Shown here: positions 34,592 through 43,489 of the stretch, in pieces | How the letters are laid out: every line of letters starts with the position of its first letter | How positions within the stretch are numbered: the stretch's first letter is position 1 | DNA from: Chromatiaceae bacterium | GTDB taxonomy: Bacteria; Pseudomonadota; Gammaproteobacteria; Chromatiales; Chromatiaceae | Direction of reading: 5' to 3' | DNA: 64,000 nt | Assembly (NCBI GenBank): GCA_024235415.1 | Contig: JACKML010000007.1 | Coordinates: 62,001 to 126,000 of the forward strand | Made by a program: the position numbers and the translations under genes | The notes under the pieces: model-generated | Databases searched by the model: none | Seen by the model: the letters and a program-made list of their open reading frames with translations, nothing else | What the model was told of the DNA's origin: nothing

Positions 34592-34984
34592 TCAAGGCCC
34601 CCAGCGCGGCACGCTCAGGGTCACCTCACGGCCGCCGTAGCCGTGCACCAGATCGTGACCGCGAACCCGCACCCAGGTGTACTCGGCAGGAATCGGCACC
34701 GCGGTCAGGCCACGGGTGAATGGCTGTTCATTGACGTGTGGGTGGACCAGCACCCGGGTGGCGATCACCCGGCCGTCCGGCGCCAGGATCTCCCAGCGGT
34801 TCGCGTAGTGGTCCCAACCGGTGTCGGCGTGACGCAGCGTGACGTCGACATCGAAGTGACCGGCCGTGGCCGCCCGGCGGATCTCCACCTGGAGCACATC
34901 GGCCAGCCCGGCGTGCACCGGCGTCGCCACCCACAGGCACAGTGCGATCAGCCGCGCTGCAGCCACTCGATCACCGGATCCCAC
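34592..34984 (-). CDS. Small exported hypothetical protein
   Basis: I do not recognise this family. The gene could start at GTG 34984 or at GTG 34966; the latter puts a signal peptide (AARLIALCLWVATPVHAG) at the very N-terminus. The mature part, about 105 residues, is rich in beta-strand-like segments (VDVTLRHADTGWDHYANRW, VTLSVPRWGP) and could be an immunoglobulin-like fold. It overlaps the 3' end of the ParA gene and is surely co-transcribed with it. Confidence 0.65.
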   Translation of the reverse strand: MGSGDRVAAARLIALCLWVATPVHAGLADVLQVEIRRAATAGHFDVDVTLRHADTGWDHYANRWEILAPDGRVIATRVLVHPHVNEQPFTRGLTAVPIPAEYTWVRVRGHDLVHGYGGREVTLSVPRWGP

Positions 34985-35577
34985 TGCACGACATCGGCCG
35001 CGACCTGCGACGGCGCCAGCTCGAAGATCCCCAGGCCGGTCTCGGCCGAGCGGATATAGCTCTGGCTCTCGCGCAGGTGGGTCAGCAGCGGGATGTCGTA
35101 CTCGGCGAGAAAATCGTCGAGGATCTGGTAGATACGCGTGTTCTCGCGCACCCGGTTGGCGATCAGCCCGACCCTCGTCTGGCCGCGAGCGATACGCCCC
35201 GACTTCAGCAGGTCACCGATCATGCGTGCCGCTGCGCGCATGTCGATCGGCGACGGCAGCACAGGCACCAGCAGCGCATCGGCGCGGCGCAGCAGCTTGG
35301 TCACCGCCGGTCCGTAGACGCCGGCAGGCGTATCGAGCACCGCGACATCGGTGCCATGCGGCGCCCGCGCGTCTCCGCTGACTGCGTCCACGCCGGTAAT
35401 CGCGGGGATACCCTCATAGTCTTCGCGCGCGCTCAGCCAGTCGATGGTCGAGCGCTGAGGATCGAAATCCATCAATGCCACCTGATGCCCCTCGTCGGCG
35501 TACCAGGTAGCCAGATTCGTGGCGATGGTCGTCTTGCCACAGCCCCCCTTGGCGTTCATGCAGAGGATGGTCTGCAT
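34948..35577 (-). CDS. Orphan ParA/MinD-type ATPase
   Basis: This 209-residue protein is a deviant-Walker ATPase: MNAKGGCGKTTIATNLA at residues about 7-23 (signature Lys before GG), LMDFDPQRS for Walker A', and VLDTPAG for Walker B. Such proteins form ATP-dependent dimers on DNA or membrane and position plasmids, chromosomes, chemoreceptors or other cargo. There is no parB or parS nearby, so it is not a chromosomal partition pair. Neighbours are a small exported protein (downstream, overlapping) and a chemoreceptor gene (divergent). Start at the ATG at 35577, preceded by GGAGGAGGG. Confidence 0.88.
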   Translation of the reverse strand: MQTILCMNAKGGCGKTTIATNLATWYADEGHQVALMDFDPQRSTIDWLSAREDYEGIPAITGVDAVSGDARAPHGTDVAVLDTPAGVYGPAVTKLLRRADALLVPVLPSPIDMRAAARMIGDLLKSGRIARGQTRVGLIANRVRENTRIYQILDDFLAEYDIPLLTHLRESQSYIRSAETGLGIFELAPSQVAADVVQWDPVIEWLQRG

Positions 35578-35701
35578 CTCAATCCCTCCTCCAGTCGGTA
35601 GCGGATGCGCCATTACAGATCAGTTGGCGACGCACGGCAAGCTGTGTTCGCAATCCCCGCACAGGCCCCCATCTGCCGGCCTTTCGCCGCCGAACAGGAC
35701 G

Positions 35702-35727
35702 TAAAGTTCTGGAAAACTGGCCGCTAC
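35702..35727 (+). promoter_or_regulatory. Candidate sigma-28 (FliA) promoter for the chemoreceptor gene
   Basis: TAAAGTTC at 35702-35709 and GCCGCTAC at 35720-35727 are separated by 10 nt. The enteric consensus is TAAAGTTT, 11 nt, GCCGATAA. Thirteen of sixteen consensus positions match, and the site lies about 40 bp before the ATG, as expected for a motility-regulated gene. The spacing is one base short. Confidence 0.55.
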
Positions 35728-35768
35728 AGGTATCCACAAGCCCGTGAAAACTGCATGGACAGACCCCG

Positions 35769-37385
35769 ATGAAGCGCAGCAAGGCCTCCATTCAAAGCAA
35801 AATCCTGGCCGCCCTTGTCGCGGTATTCGTGTCACTGATGATTGCCACCACCTGGCATATGGCAGTGACCGAACGCGACATGGTGCAGGCACTTGCCGAA
35901 CAGAAGGCGCTCGACACGGCAAGCGCGTTCTTTGACGGCGTCAACACCATGATGCTCACCGGGACCACCGCGCAACGTGACCTGCTGCGGAAAAAGGCCC
36001 TGTCTCACGAAGAAATCACCGAGACCCGGATCATCCGCGGCGCCGAGGTCACCAAGGTGTTCGGGCCCGGCAATCCGGAGCAGAAGGTCGAGGACGACCT
36101 CGATCGCCGGGCGCTGAATGGCGAAAAGATCGTGCAGATGGGTGAAGACGCCGACGGGCGCACCGTCACGGTGCTGACCCCGGTCGTCGCGACCAGCGAT
36201 TTCCGCGGCACCAACTGCCTGACCTGCCACGTGGTCGCCGAGGGCACGGTACTCGGCGCGGTGCGCGTCAGCTACTCACTCGCGGCGCTGGACGAGAAGA
36301 TCGACCAGAACCTCCTGGTCAGTGGTGCGTTGAACATCCTGATGCTGGTGGTCGGCATCGTGGTCATCACCTGGATACTGCGGCGTATCGTGGTCAGCCC
36401 CCTGTGTGCGATGCGCAGCACGATGCACAAGATCGAACAGGATGCCAATCTCAATCACCGCCTGGAGGTCCGCGGAAACGATGAGATCGGCATGCTTTCA
36501 CACGCGTTCAACAGCATGCTGGAAAAGTTCAGCGGCAGTCTGCGTGAGGTGTTCGATACCACCAGCCAGCTCAAGGAGGTGGCCGGCCAGATCGCGACGG
36601 TCTCATCCCAGACTGCACAGGCCGCCGACCAGCAGCGCGCCGAAACCGATGCCGTGGCCACGGCGATTACCGAACTCGAGTCGACCGCGGTACAGGTGCG
36701 CGAAGGGGCGACCAGCGCCGCCGAGGCCTCGATCGAGGCCGACAAGACCGCGAACGAGGGCGCGCGCACGACGCGCGACGCGATTGACGGCATCCATGTA
36801 CTGGTGAGCGAGATCGAACGCGCAGCCGAGGTCATCGAGCGACTCGACCAGCGCAGCCAGAGCGTCGGCGCTGTCCTCGACGTGATCAAGTCGATTGCCG
36901 AACAGACCAACCTGCTGGCGCTGAACGCAGCCATCGAGGCAGCACGTGCCGGCGAGAAAGGCCGCGGTTTTGCGGTGGTGGCAGACGAGGTCAGGACGCT
37001 GGCAAACCGTTCACACGAATCCACACAGGAGATCGAAAAGATCGTCGAACAGCTGCAGCACGGCGCGCGCGACGCGGTGTCCGTGATGACCCGCGCCAAG
37101 CACAGTGCCGAAGAGCGGCGCGGACAGGTCGAGAGCGCAGACACCGGGCTCAACCTGATCGCCGAACGCGTGGCACACATCCGCGGCCTGAACGCGCAGA
37201 TGGAAGCGGCCGCCAATGAGCAGAGCACGGTGACCCAGGACGTCAGCCGCAACGTGGTCAATATCAGTCAGCTGGCCGAACGCACCGCCACAGACGCAGA
37301 ACAGACGACGTCGGTCAGCAACACCCTGCTACAGCTGTCCGCCCAGCTCGAGACCCTGGTGCAACGCTTCCGCTTTAGCCGCTGA
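35769..37385 (+). CDS. Methyl-accepting chemotaxis protein with periplasmic CXXCH haem motif
   Basis: This 538-residue receptor has membrane helices near residues 10-32 and 180-205 that flank a periplasmic sensor domain. That domain holds CLTCH at residues 150-154, a c-type haem attachment site, confirmed in the DNA. A HAMP domain follows (about 205-260), then the signalling hairpin tip EQTNLLALNAAIEAARAGEKGRG near residue 380, which is the most conserved MCP motif. Haem-bearing sensor domains of this kind detect redox state or gases such as oxygen or nitric oxide. A sigma-28-like promoter precedes it. No CheA/CheW genes are nearby. Confidence 0.93.
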   Translation: MKRSKASIQSKILAALVAVFVSLMIATTWHMAVTERDMVQALAEQKALDTASAFFDGVNTMMLTGTTAQRDLLRKKALSHEEITETRIIRGAEVTKVFGPGNPEQKVEDDLDRRALNGEKIVQMGEDADGRTVTVLTPVVATSDFRGTNCLTCHVVAEGTVLGAVRVSYSLAALDEKIDQNLLVSGALNILMLVVGIVVITWILRRIVVSPLCAMRSTMHKIEQDANLNHRLEVRGNDEIGMLSHAFNSMLEKFSGSLREVFDTTSQLKEVAGQIATVSSQTAQAADQQRAETDAVATAITELESTAVQVREGATSAAEASIEADKTANEGARTTRDAIDGIHVLVSEIERAAEVIERLDQRSQSVGAVLDVIKSIAEQTNLLALNAAIEAARAGEKGRGFAVVADEVRTLANRSHESTQEIEKIVEQLQHGARDAVSVMTRAKHSAEERRGQVESADTGLNLIAERVAHIRGLNAQMEAAANEQSTVTQDVSRNVVNISQLAERTATDAEQTTSVSNTLLQLSAQLETLVQRFRFSR

Positions 37386-37388
37386 CCT

Positions 37389-38855
37389 TCAGTCGATCCC
37401 CAGATCGTCCCAGATCGCGTCGACGCGTGCCTTGACCGCGGGATCCATGGCGATCGGTCTCCCCCACTCGCGGTCGGTCTCGCCCGGCCACTTGTTGGTC
37501 GCATCAAACCCCACCTTCCCGCCGAGCCCTGACACCGGCGAGGCGAAATCCAGGTAGTCGATCGGCGTGTTCTCGACCAGGGTGGTGTCACGCACCGGGT
37601 CCATGCGGGTGGTCATGGCCCAGATCACGTCGTTCCAGTCGCGCACGTCCACGTCGTCATCGGTGACGATCACGAACTTGGTATACATGAACTGGCGCAG
37701 GAACGACCACACGCCGAACATCACGCGTTTCGCATGGCCGGCGTACTGCTTCTTCATGCTGACGACTGCCATGCGGTACGAGCAGCCCTCGGGCGGCAGA
37801 TAGAAATCGACGATCTCGGGGAACTGCTTCTGCAGGATCGGCACGAACACCTCGTTCAATGCCACGCCGAGCACCGCCGGCTCGTCGGGCGGCCTGCCAG
37901 TGTAGGTGCTGTGATAGATCGGGTCGTCACGGTGAGTGATACGGTCGATGGTGAATACCGGGAAACTGTCCACCTCGTTGTAGTAACCGGTGTGGTCGCC
38001 GAACGGCCCCTCGGGCGCCATGTCACCGGCATGGATATGCCCCTCGAGGACGAACTCCGCGCTGGCCGGCACCTGCAGGTCGGAGCCGATACAGGGCGCG
38101 ACCTCGGTGCGTGCGCCACGCAGCAGGCCGGCGAAGGCGTACTCAGAGAGCGTATCGGGTACCGGCGTCACCGCACCCAGGATGGTCGCCGGGTCGGCCC
38201 CCAGAGCGACCGCCACCGGGAAAGGCTCGCCAGGATGCGCGCGCTGCCAGTCACGAAAATCCAGCGCGCCGCCACGGTGTGCCAGCCAGCGCATGATCAC
38301 CCGGTCGCGGCCGATCACCTGCATGCGATAGATGCCGAGATTTTGCCTGGGCTTGTCGGGACCGCGCGTCACCACCAGGCCCCAGGTGATCAACGGCCCT
38401 GCGTCGTCTGGCCAGCAGGTCTGCACCGGGATATCGGCCAGATTGACTGCATCGCCCTCCAACACGTGGCGCTGGCAGGGTGCGCCCTTGACCACCTTGG
38501 GCGCCATGTCGAGCACCCGGCGGAACACCGGCAACTTGTCCCAGGCGTCCTTCATGCCGTGCGGCGGCTCGGGCTCCTTGAGCTGCGACAGCAATACTCC
38601 AACCTCGCGCAATGCGCTTACCGATTCCTCGCCCATGCCCAGCGCCACCCGCTCCGGCGTGCCAAACAGATTGCCAAGCACCGGGATGCGGTGCCCCTTA
38701 GGGTTCTCGAACAGCAGTGCCGGGCCCCCGGCGCGCAGTGTGCGGTCGCAGATCTCGGTCATTTCGAGATGGGGATCGACCTCGGCACGGATGCGCCTGA
38801 GCTGTCCACGGGACTCAAGCTGGTCAAGAAAATCGCGCAGATCACGGTATTTCAT
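37389..38855 (-). CDS. ubiD: 4-hydroxy-3-polyprenylbenzoate decarboxylase UbiD
   Basis: UbiD decarboxylates the ubiquinone precursor using prenylated FMN supplied by UbiX. The 488-residue length and motifs (RDLRDFLDQLESRGQL at the start, QTCWPDDAGPLITWGL, EGPFGDHTGYYN near the active site) are typical. Start at the ATG at 38855; an upstream ATG 5 codons earlier is less likely. Converges with the chemoreceptor gene within 4 bp. Indicates respiratory quinone synthesis. Confidence 0.96.
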   Translation of the reverse strand: MKYRDLRDFLDQLESRGQLRRIRAEVDPHLEMTEICDRTLRAGGPALLFENPKGHRIPVLGNLFGTPERVALGMGEESVSALREVGVLLSQLKEPEPPHGMKDAWDKLPVFRRVLDMAPKVVKGAPCQRHVLEGDAVNLADIPVQTCWPDDAGPLITWGLVVTRGPDKPRQNLGIYRMQVIGRDRVIMRWLAHRGGALDFRDWQRAHPGEPFPVAVALGADPATILGAVTPVPDTLSEYAFAGLLRGARTEVAPCIGSDLQVPASAEFVLEGHIHAGDMAPEGPFGDHTGYYNEVDSFPVFTIDRITHRDDPIYHSTYTGRPPDEPAVLGVALNEVFVPILQKQFPEIVDFYLPPEGCSYRMAVVSMKKQYAGHAKRVMFGVWSFLRQFMYTKFVIVTDDDVDVRDWNDVIWAMTTRMDPVRDTTLVENTPIDYLDFASPVSGLGGKVGFDATNKWPGETDREWGRPIAMDPAVKARVDAIWDDLGID

Positions 38856-38934
38856 AGTGTTATCCTGCAATACTCAGCCGATACTTTACCGGCCGCCTGA
38901 TCCGCTCACTAGCCCGATAACGATTACCTTGCCC

Positions 38935-39180
38935 ATGATGTCTGTCGTCTTGCTGTTGATCCTCGGTGGACTGGCCGGCTGGCTTGCCGCGACATTGGTC
39001 CGTGGACGCGGGCTCGGCGTATGGGGAAACATCGGTGTGGGCATCGTCGGCGCGGTGCTCGGCGCGACGTTGCTGGGACAGATGGGCGTGCGCCTGATGG
39101 GGCCGTTCGGCCAACTGGTGACGGCATTGATCGGCGCCGTGCTGCTGCTGTGGCTGGCACGACTCTTCGGCAGAAAATGA
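38935..39180 (+). CDS. GlsB/YeaQ/YmgE family small membrane protein
   Basis: This 81-residue protein has three hydrophobic helices and Gly-rich turns (LGGLAGWLAATLVRGRGLG, NIGVGIVGAVLGATLL), characteristic of the transglycosylase-associated or GlsB/YeaQ family, often stress-induced and of unknown role. Two tandem ATGs (38935, 38938) can serve as start. It lies upstream of the glycosyltransferase gene by 34 bp. Confidence 0.83.
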   Translation: MMSVVLLLILGGLAGWLAATLVRGRGLGVWGNIGVGIVGAVLGATLLGQMGVRLMGPFGQLVTALIGAVLLLWLARLFGRK

Positions 39181-39214
39181 CAGACACCTAACGAACCGAA
39201 CAGGCGATCGTCGC

Positions 39215-40432
39215 GTGAAGAAAAAACTGCTGTTTCTGGTCCATCGGCTGCCCTATCCGCCAAACAAGGGCGACAAGATCGCCTCTTTCAACCTGCTGCG
39301 CTTCCTGGCTGCACGCTACGACGTATTTGTCGGCACCTTTATCGACGACCCGGACGATCGTCAGCACCTGGACAAGGTGCGCGAGTACTGCAGCGACCTG
39401 TGCGCACCCGAGATCAAGCCGGGACTGGCACGCATCGCCAGCCTGCGCGGCCTGCTGACCGGCGAGGCGCTGTCGCTGCCCTACCTGCGCAGCAATCGCC
39501 TGATGGAGTGGACCGCGCGCGTGCTGCGCGACCACCGGCCGGAGCGTGTCGTGATATTCAGTGGCCCGATGGCGCAGTATGTCAGCGGGCGGATACCCGA
39601 CGGCGCCATTACCCTGTTCGACATGGTCGACGTGGATTCCGAGAAGTGGCGCAGCTACGGCGAGCGCAAGGCATGGCCGATGAACTGGCTGTACCGGCGC
39701 GAGGCCGACAAACTGCTCGCATTCGAGCGCCGCATGGCCCGCGAGTTCGACAGCACGGTGTTCGTATCGAAGGAAGAGGCGGAGCTGTTCCGCGGGCTGG
39801 CCCCGGAATCGGCGCACAAGACCACCTATCGCATACAGGGCGTCGACAGCGATTTCTTCGACCCCGGGCGCGACTATCCGAACCCCTATCCCGGCACTGC
39901 ACCGGCGCTGGTGTTTACCGGCGCAATGGACTACTGGCCGAACGTCGATGCGGTGACCTGGTTCGCCGAGCAGGCATTCCCGCGCATCCGCGCCGCAGTG
40001 CCGGGCGCGCTGTTCTGCATCGTCGGCATGCGCCCGGCACCCGAGGTCGCCAGGCTGGCCGAACAGCCGGGAATCATGGTTACCGGGTCGGTCCCGGACG
40101 TACGCCCTTACCTCGCGCACGCACACGCGGCGGCCCTTCCGCTGCGCATTGCGCGCGGCATCCAGAACAAGGTGCTGGAGGCGATGTCGATGCAGCTGCC
40201 GGTAATCGCGACACCGGGCGCAATGACCGGCATCCAGCCGTTCCCCGGGTTCGGACCCAGCATCAGTGAGGACCCGGAATCACTCGCTGCAGCCGCCATC
40301 ACGCTGCTGTCGCAGCCGCGCCGGATGGACCAGCCCGGCCGCGCCTGCGTACTTGAGCGCTACAACTGGGACGCCAATCTGCAGCGCATCGCACGTCTGC
40401 TCGAGACCGGCAGCGTCGAAGCGGACATCTGA
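39215..40432 (+). CDS. Glycosyltransferase family 1, TIGR03087-like
   Basis: This 405-residue protein begins with FLVHRLPYPPNKGDKIASFNLL, the hallmark of the TIGR03087 sugar transferases often linked to XrtA/PEP-CTERM exopolysaccharide loci. The C-terminal half has a GT-B fold region with FTGAMDYWPNVDAV and a nucleotide-sugar site near ARGIQNKVLEAMSMQLP. There is no exosortase, PEP-CTERM protein or capsule gene within the window, so its partners are elsewhere. Start at GTG 39215. Role: exopolysaccharide or lipopolysaccharide assembly at the inner membrane, inferred. Confidence 0.85.
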   Translation: MKKKLLFLVHRLPYPPNKGDKIASFNLLRFLAARYDVFVGTFIDDPDDRQHLDKVREYCSDLCAPEIKPGLARIASLRGLLTGEALSLPYLRSNRLMEWTARVLRDHRPERVVIFSGPMAQYVSGRIPDGAITLFDMVDVDSEKWRSYGERKAWPMNWLYRREADKLLAFERRMAREFDSTVFVSKEEAELFRGLAPESAHKTTYRIQGVDSDFFDPGRDYPNPYPGTAPALVFTGAMDYWPNVDAVTWFAEQAFPRIRAAVPGALFCIVGMRPAPEVARLAEQPGIMVTGSVPDVRPYLAHAHAAALPLRIARGIQNKVLEAMSMQLPVIATPGAMTGIQPFPGFGPSISEDPESLAAAAITLLSQPRRMDQPGRACVLERYNWDANLQRIARLLETGSVEADI

Positions 40433-40518
40433 CCGTCGCGCGTTCTGGCTGGCCACCCGTTGCACGGGCATCATAGAACCTGGTGAGTCGGCTGATAACG
40501 GTGGCGGCATAGCACCTG

Positions 40519-42153
40519 ATGGAAACGCTGTTTGCATCGATCGATTACCGTGATCCGGTGTGGATCATGGTTGCCTTTGCGTTCGGCCTGCTGGCCACGC
40601 ACATCAGGCTGCCGCCCCTGGTCGGTTTTCTGGTTGCCGGTTTCGTGCTCAACGGACTGGGGGCGGAAGGCGGCGCCTTTCTGCGCGAAACGGCCGACCT
40701 CGGGGTCACACTGCTGCTGTTTTCGATCGGTCTGAAGCTGCGCGTGCGGCAATTGATCGGCGCCGAGGTCTGGGGGGTGGCCACCCTTCACATGGTGCTG
40801 ATCACAATCCTTTCGACACTGCTGCTGATGGTGCTGGCGACTTCTGGACTTCCTCTGCTGGACCAGCTCGAGTGGTCGAGCGCCCTGCTGATCGGCTTTG
40901 CCCTGTCGTTTTCCAGCACTGTGTTTGCGGTCAAACTCTTGGAATCCCGAGACGACGCGGCCGCCTGGTACGGGCGCATCGCGATCGGCATCCTGATCAT
41001 CCAGGATATTGCCGCTGTGGTGTTCCTCGGCGTCTCGACCGCCAAGGTGCCGTCACCGCTGGCGGCGATGGTGATCGTTGCGATCATCGCGTTGCGGCCC
41101 ATGCTTGCGGCCCTGCTCGACCGGGTTGGCCACGGGGAACTGCAGGTTCTGTTCGGCCTGGTACTGGCCCTCGGTGGCGCCGGGCTGTTCGAACTGGTCG
41201 ACATGAAAGGTGACCTGGGCGCACTGGTTTTTGGCGCCCTGCTCGCCGGGCACCCCAAGGCCAGCGAGCTGTTCAAGGCGCTGCTCAGCCTCAAAGACCT
41301 GTTCCTGGTCGGCTTTTTCCTCAGCATCGGCATGGCCGGGATCCCGGAACCGGGAATGTTTCCGGTGGCGCTGCTGTTGCTGTTGGCGATCCCGGTCAAG
41401 ACCGGCCTGTTCTTCTGGCTGCTGTCGCGTTTCCGGGTTCGGGTACGCGCCGCCGCACTCTCCGCGCAGGCGCTGGCAAGTTACAGTGAATTCGGCCTCA
41501 TCGTCGCCTCGATCGCCGCCGCCAACGGCTGGCTCAGCCACGACTGGGTGGTCGTGCTGGCGATAACGATCGCGCTGTCCTTCGTCGCGGCTTCGATGTT
41601 CAACGCGCATACGGACGACCTCTACGTCGCGTGGCGCCACTGGCTGCAGCGTTACGAGCGCAGCGAACGCCTGGCCGGTGACGAACCACTGCATCTCGTC
41701 GGTACCAGAATCCTGGTGTGCGGCATGGGACGCGTTGGCAGCGGGGCCTATGATGCCCTGGCCACACAACACGGCGAGCGCGTGGTCGGGGTCGATGTCA
41801 ATGCCGAAGTGGTCGAGCAGCACCGGCGCGACGGCCGTCGCGTTCAGTATGGCAACGTCACCAGCCCGGATTTCTGGAGTCGCATCGATCGGCGGAGCTG
41901 GCAGGTCGAGTGGATCCTGCTGGCGATGCCCACGCAGCGCGCGAACCTGACCGCCGCACGGCTCGCGCGCGCCTGGGGTTTCGAGGGCCGCATCGGCGCT
42001 ACTGTGAAGTTCTCGGACGAGGAGCACGCATTCGCGAGCGTCGGCGTCGACGCCCTTTTCAACATCTATGCCGAGGCCGGTCGTGGTTTCGCCGACCATG
42101 CCCAGGCCCTGTTTTCGGATCACCGGAAGCCCCGGGAGACACCATCCGAGTGA
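40519..42153 (+). CDS. CPA2 family cation:proton antiporter with RCK domain (YbaL/KefB-like)
   Basis: This 544-residue protein has about twelve membrane helices (residues 1-385), with the LIIQDIAAVVFL and ALVFGALLAGHP segments expected in CPA2 antiporters, followed by an RCK/TrkA-N Rossmann domain (GMGRVGSGAYDAL, residues about 398-520). It probably exchanges potassium or sodium for protons and is gated by nucleotide or glutathione-type ligands, as in Kef and YbaL. No separate ancillary subunit gene is seen. Together with trkAH it fits potassium homeostasis. Confidence 0.88.
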   Translation: METLFASIDYRDPVWIMVAFAFGLLATHIRLPPLVGFLVAGFVLNGLGAEGGAFLRETADLGVTLLLFSIGLKLRVRQLIGAEVWGVATLHMVLITILSTLLLMVLATSGLPLLDQLEWSSALLIGFALSFSSTVFAVKLLESRDDAAAWYGRIAIGILIIQDIAAVVFLGVSTAKVPSPLAAMVIVAIIALRPMLAALLDRVGHGELQVLFGLVLALGGAGLFELVDMKGDLGALVFGALLAGHPKASELFKALLSLKDLFLVGFFLSIGMAGIPEPGMFPVALLLLLAIPVKTGLFFWLLSRFRVRVRAAALSAQALASYSEFGLIVASIAAANGWLSHDWVVVLAITIALSFVAASMFNAHTDDLYVAWRHWLQRYERSERLAGDEPLHLVGTRILVCGMGRVGSGAYDALATQHGERVVGVDVNAEVVEQHRRDGRRVQYGNVTSPDFWSRIDRRSWQVEWILLAMPTQRANLTAARLARAWGFEGRIGATVKFSDEEHAFASVGVDALFNIYAEAGRGFADHAQALFSDHRKPRETPSE

Positions 42154-42174
42154 AGCCTGCGCCCGCGCAGGTGC

Positions 42175-42876
42175 CTAGATCCGGAATCCGCCGTAGCGCT
42201 TGCGGATACGGTAATCGATGAACGCGATGCCGGCGGCGAAGCCGAGCAACAGTGCCGCAAGGCCGATGATCCATTCGCGATAACGTACCAGCAGGCCCGG
42301 ATCTTCTCCGGTCGACGCCGCATGCAATGTCATGCCCTGGGCCTCGGCAAGGGTCTGCAGCGCAGACTGCATGCGTGCACGCAGTTCTTCGAGCTGCCTT
42401 TGGGCATCCGCGCCGCCCGGGCGATCGGCCGCCGCCTGCAACTCGGCGATGCGCTCCTCTGCCTCGCTCAGAGACTGCTGCAGCTGTGCCTCGCGCGCGC
42501 TGGGCGGAAGTTCCCGCGCCGGCGACTCCGGTGTCTCACTGTCGGCCTGCTTTTCACGCAGCGCGGCGAGTTCGAGACCCATCTGCCGCAAGCGCGCCTG
42601 TGTTTCCAGCAACATCGCCTTGGCCGGCTTTTCCTCGGTGATGTAGGTCGCCTCGATCCAGCCCTTGCTGTCATCAGCCAGGCGCACCTCGGCGAAACCA
42701 TCCTGACGCTTCAGCACCTCGAGCGGCGTACCGCTGGACAACAGGTTCAATGGCACGCCTTCTGCCTTCGGCGACGGGTACAGGCCGACCACCAGCTTGT
42801 CGGTGATATGTGCCGCGACCGACAGCCCGCTGCAGAGCAACAGGACAATGCATAAAAAACGCTTGGCAAGAGGCAT
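42175..42876 (-). CDS. TIGR04211-like SH3 domain protein, membrane anchored
   Basis: This 233-residue protein has a signal peptide (residues 1-22), a bacterial SH3 domain (TDKLVVGLYPSPKAEG to WIEATYIT, about 23-80), a coiled coil (about 90-175), and a C-terminal membrane helix (IIGLAALLLGFAAGIAFI) followed by a short basic tail RIRKRYGGFRI. This layout matches the TIGR04211 family, whose function is unknown but which likely faces the periplasm and may bind cell wall. Start at the ATG at 42876; an ATG 14 codons upstream is possible. Confidence 0.82.
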   Translation of the reverse strand: MPLAKRFLCIVLLLCSGLSVAAHITDKLVVGLYPSPKAEGVPLNLLSSGTPLEVLKRQDGFAEVRLADDSKGWIEATYITEEKPAKAMLLETQARLRQMGLELAALREKQADSETPESPARELPPSAREAQLQQSLSEAEERIAELQAAADRPGGADAQRQLEELRARMQSALQTLAEAQGMTLHAASTGEDPGLLVRYREWIIGLAALLLGFAAGIAFIDYRIRKRYGGFRI

Positions 42877-42931
42877 GCGCAGACCATTCGACGGAACCTG
42901 ATGGAATTCTAGCCGCATTGTGCCAAGCGCA

Positions 42932-43489
42932 TCAGTTGGCAAGCCGCTCGCGCCACCACAGGTACAACGCCACCGCCGCACCGCCGAGTTCCTCGACCGC
43001 GGCACGGTGCGCCGTTTCGTTGGGCGGATCGAACCATTGGTCTTCGCTGTACATCAGAAACGAGAGCAGAGGCGCCAGCAGTGCACCGGCCTGTTCATCG
43101 GCGATCAACCGGTCACGCTGATCTTCGCCCAGGAACTCGAGTCCGGCCACGTAGCCCTGGCACCAGCCGTAAGGCAACGGCAGCAGACTGCCATCGTCAC
43201 GCGGCATCTGCAGGACCAGCGGGCCATAGTCGGCATCGCGCAGATCACGCTGCACTTGCGCATGAAAGCGTGCCAGCAGTTCACGCAGTGGCGCATCGGC
43301 GTTCAAGTTGCCAAGGACGCGGTCGATCAGCGCGCCCAGCCGATCAATGTGCTGCGCCGCGGTGGCAGTGAAAAACCCGTGTGCCATATCCAGCGACATG
43401 CAGCCGGCCGCTTCCATGTTGTCTACCAACCTGGCCTGCAGGCGCTCAAGCTCCTGCGGGGAAAGCGGCTGCGGTCCGGCGCCGTCCAT
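42932..43489 (-). CDS. UPF0149 family protein (YgfB/YecA-like)
   Basis: This 185-residue protein shows UPF0149 traits: an early GCMSLDMAHGFFTA, a mid-protein LPYGWCQGYVAGL, and a C-terminal PNETAHRAAVEE. Family members are small cytoplasmic proteins often of unknown function; YgfB affects gene control in Pseudomonas. The ATG overlaps the last base of the oligopeptidase A stop codon, so it is translationally coupled to prlC. Confidence 0.86.
   Translation of the reverse strand: MDGAGPQPLSPQELERLQARLVDNMEAAGCMSLDMAHGFFTATAAQHIDRLGALIDRVLGNLNADAPLRELLARFHAQVQRDLRDADYGPLVLQMPRDDGSLLPLPYGWCQGYVAGLEFLGEDQRDRLIADEQAGALLAPLLSFLMYSEDQWFDPPNETAHRAAVEELGGAAVALYLWWRERLAN

Noticed and set aside
34948..35577. 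Chromosome partition operon
   Set aside because: ParB, parS-like repeats and the gidAB neighbourhood are absent, so the ParA is treated as an orphan.
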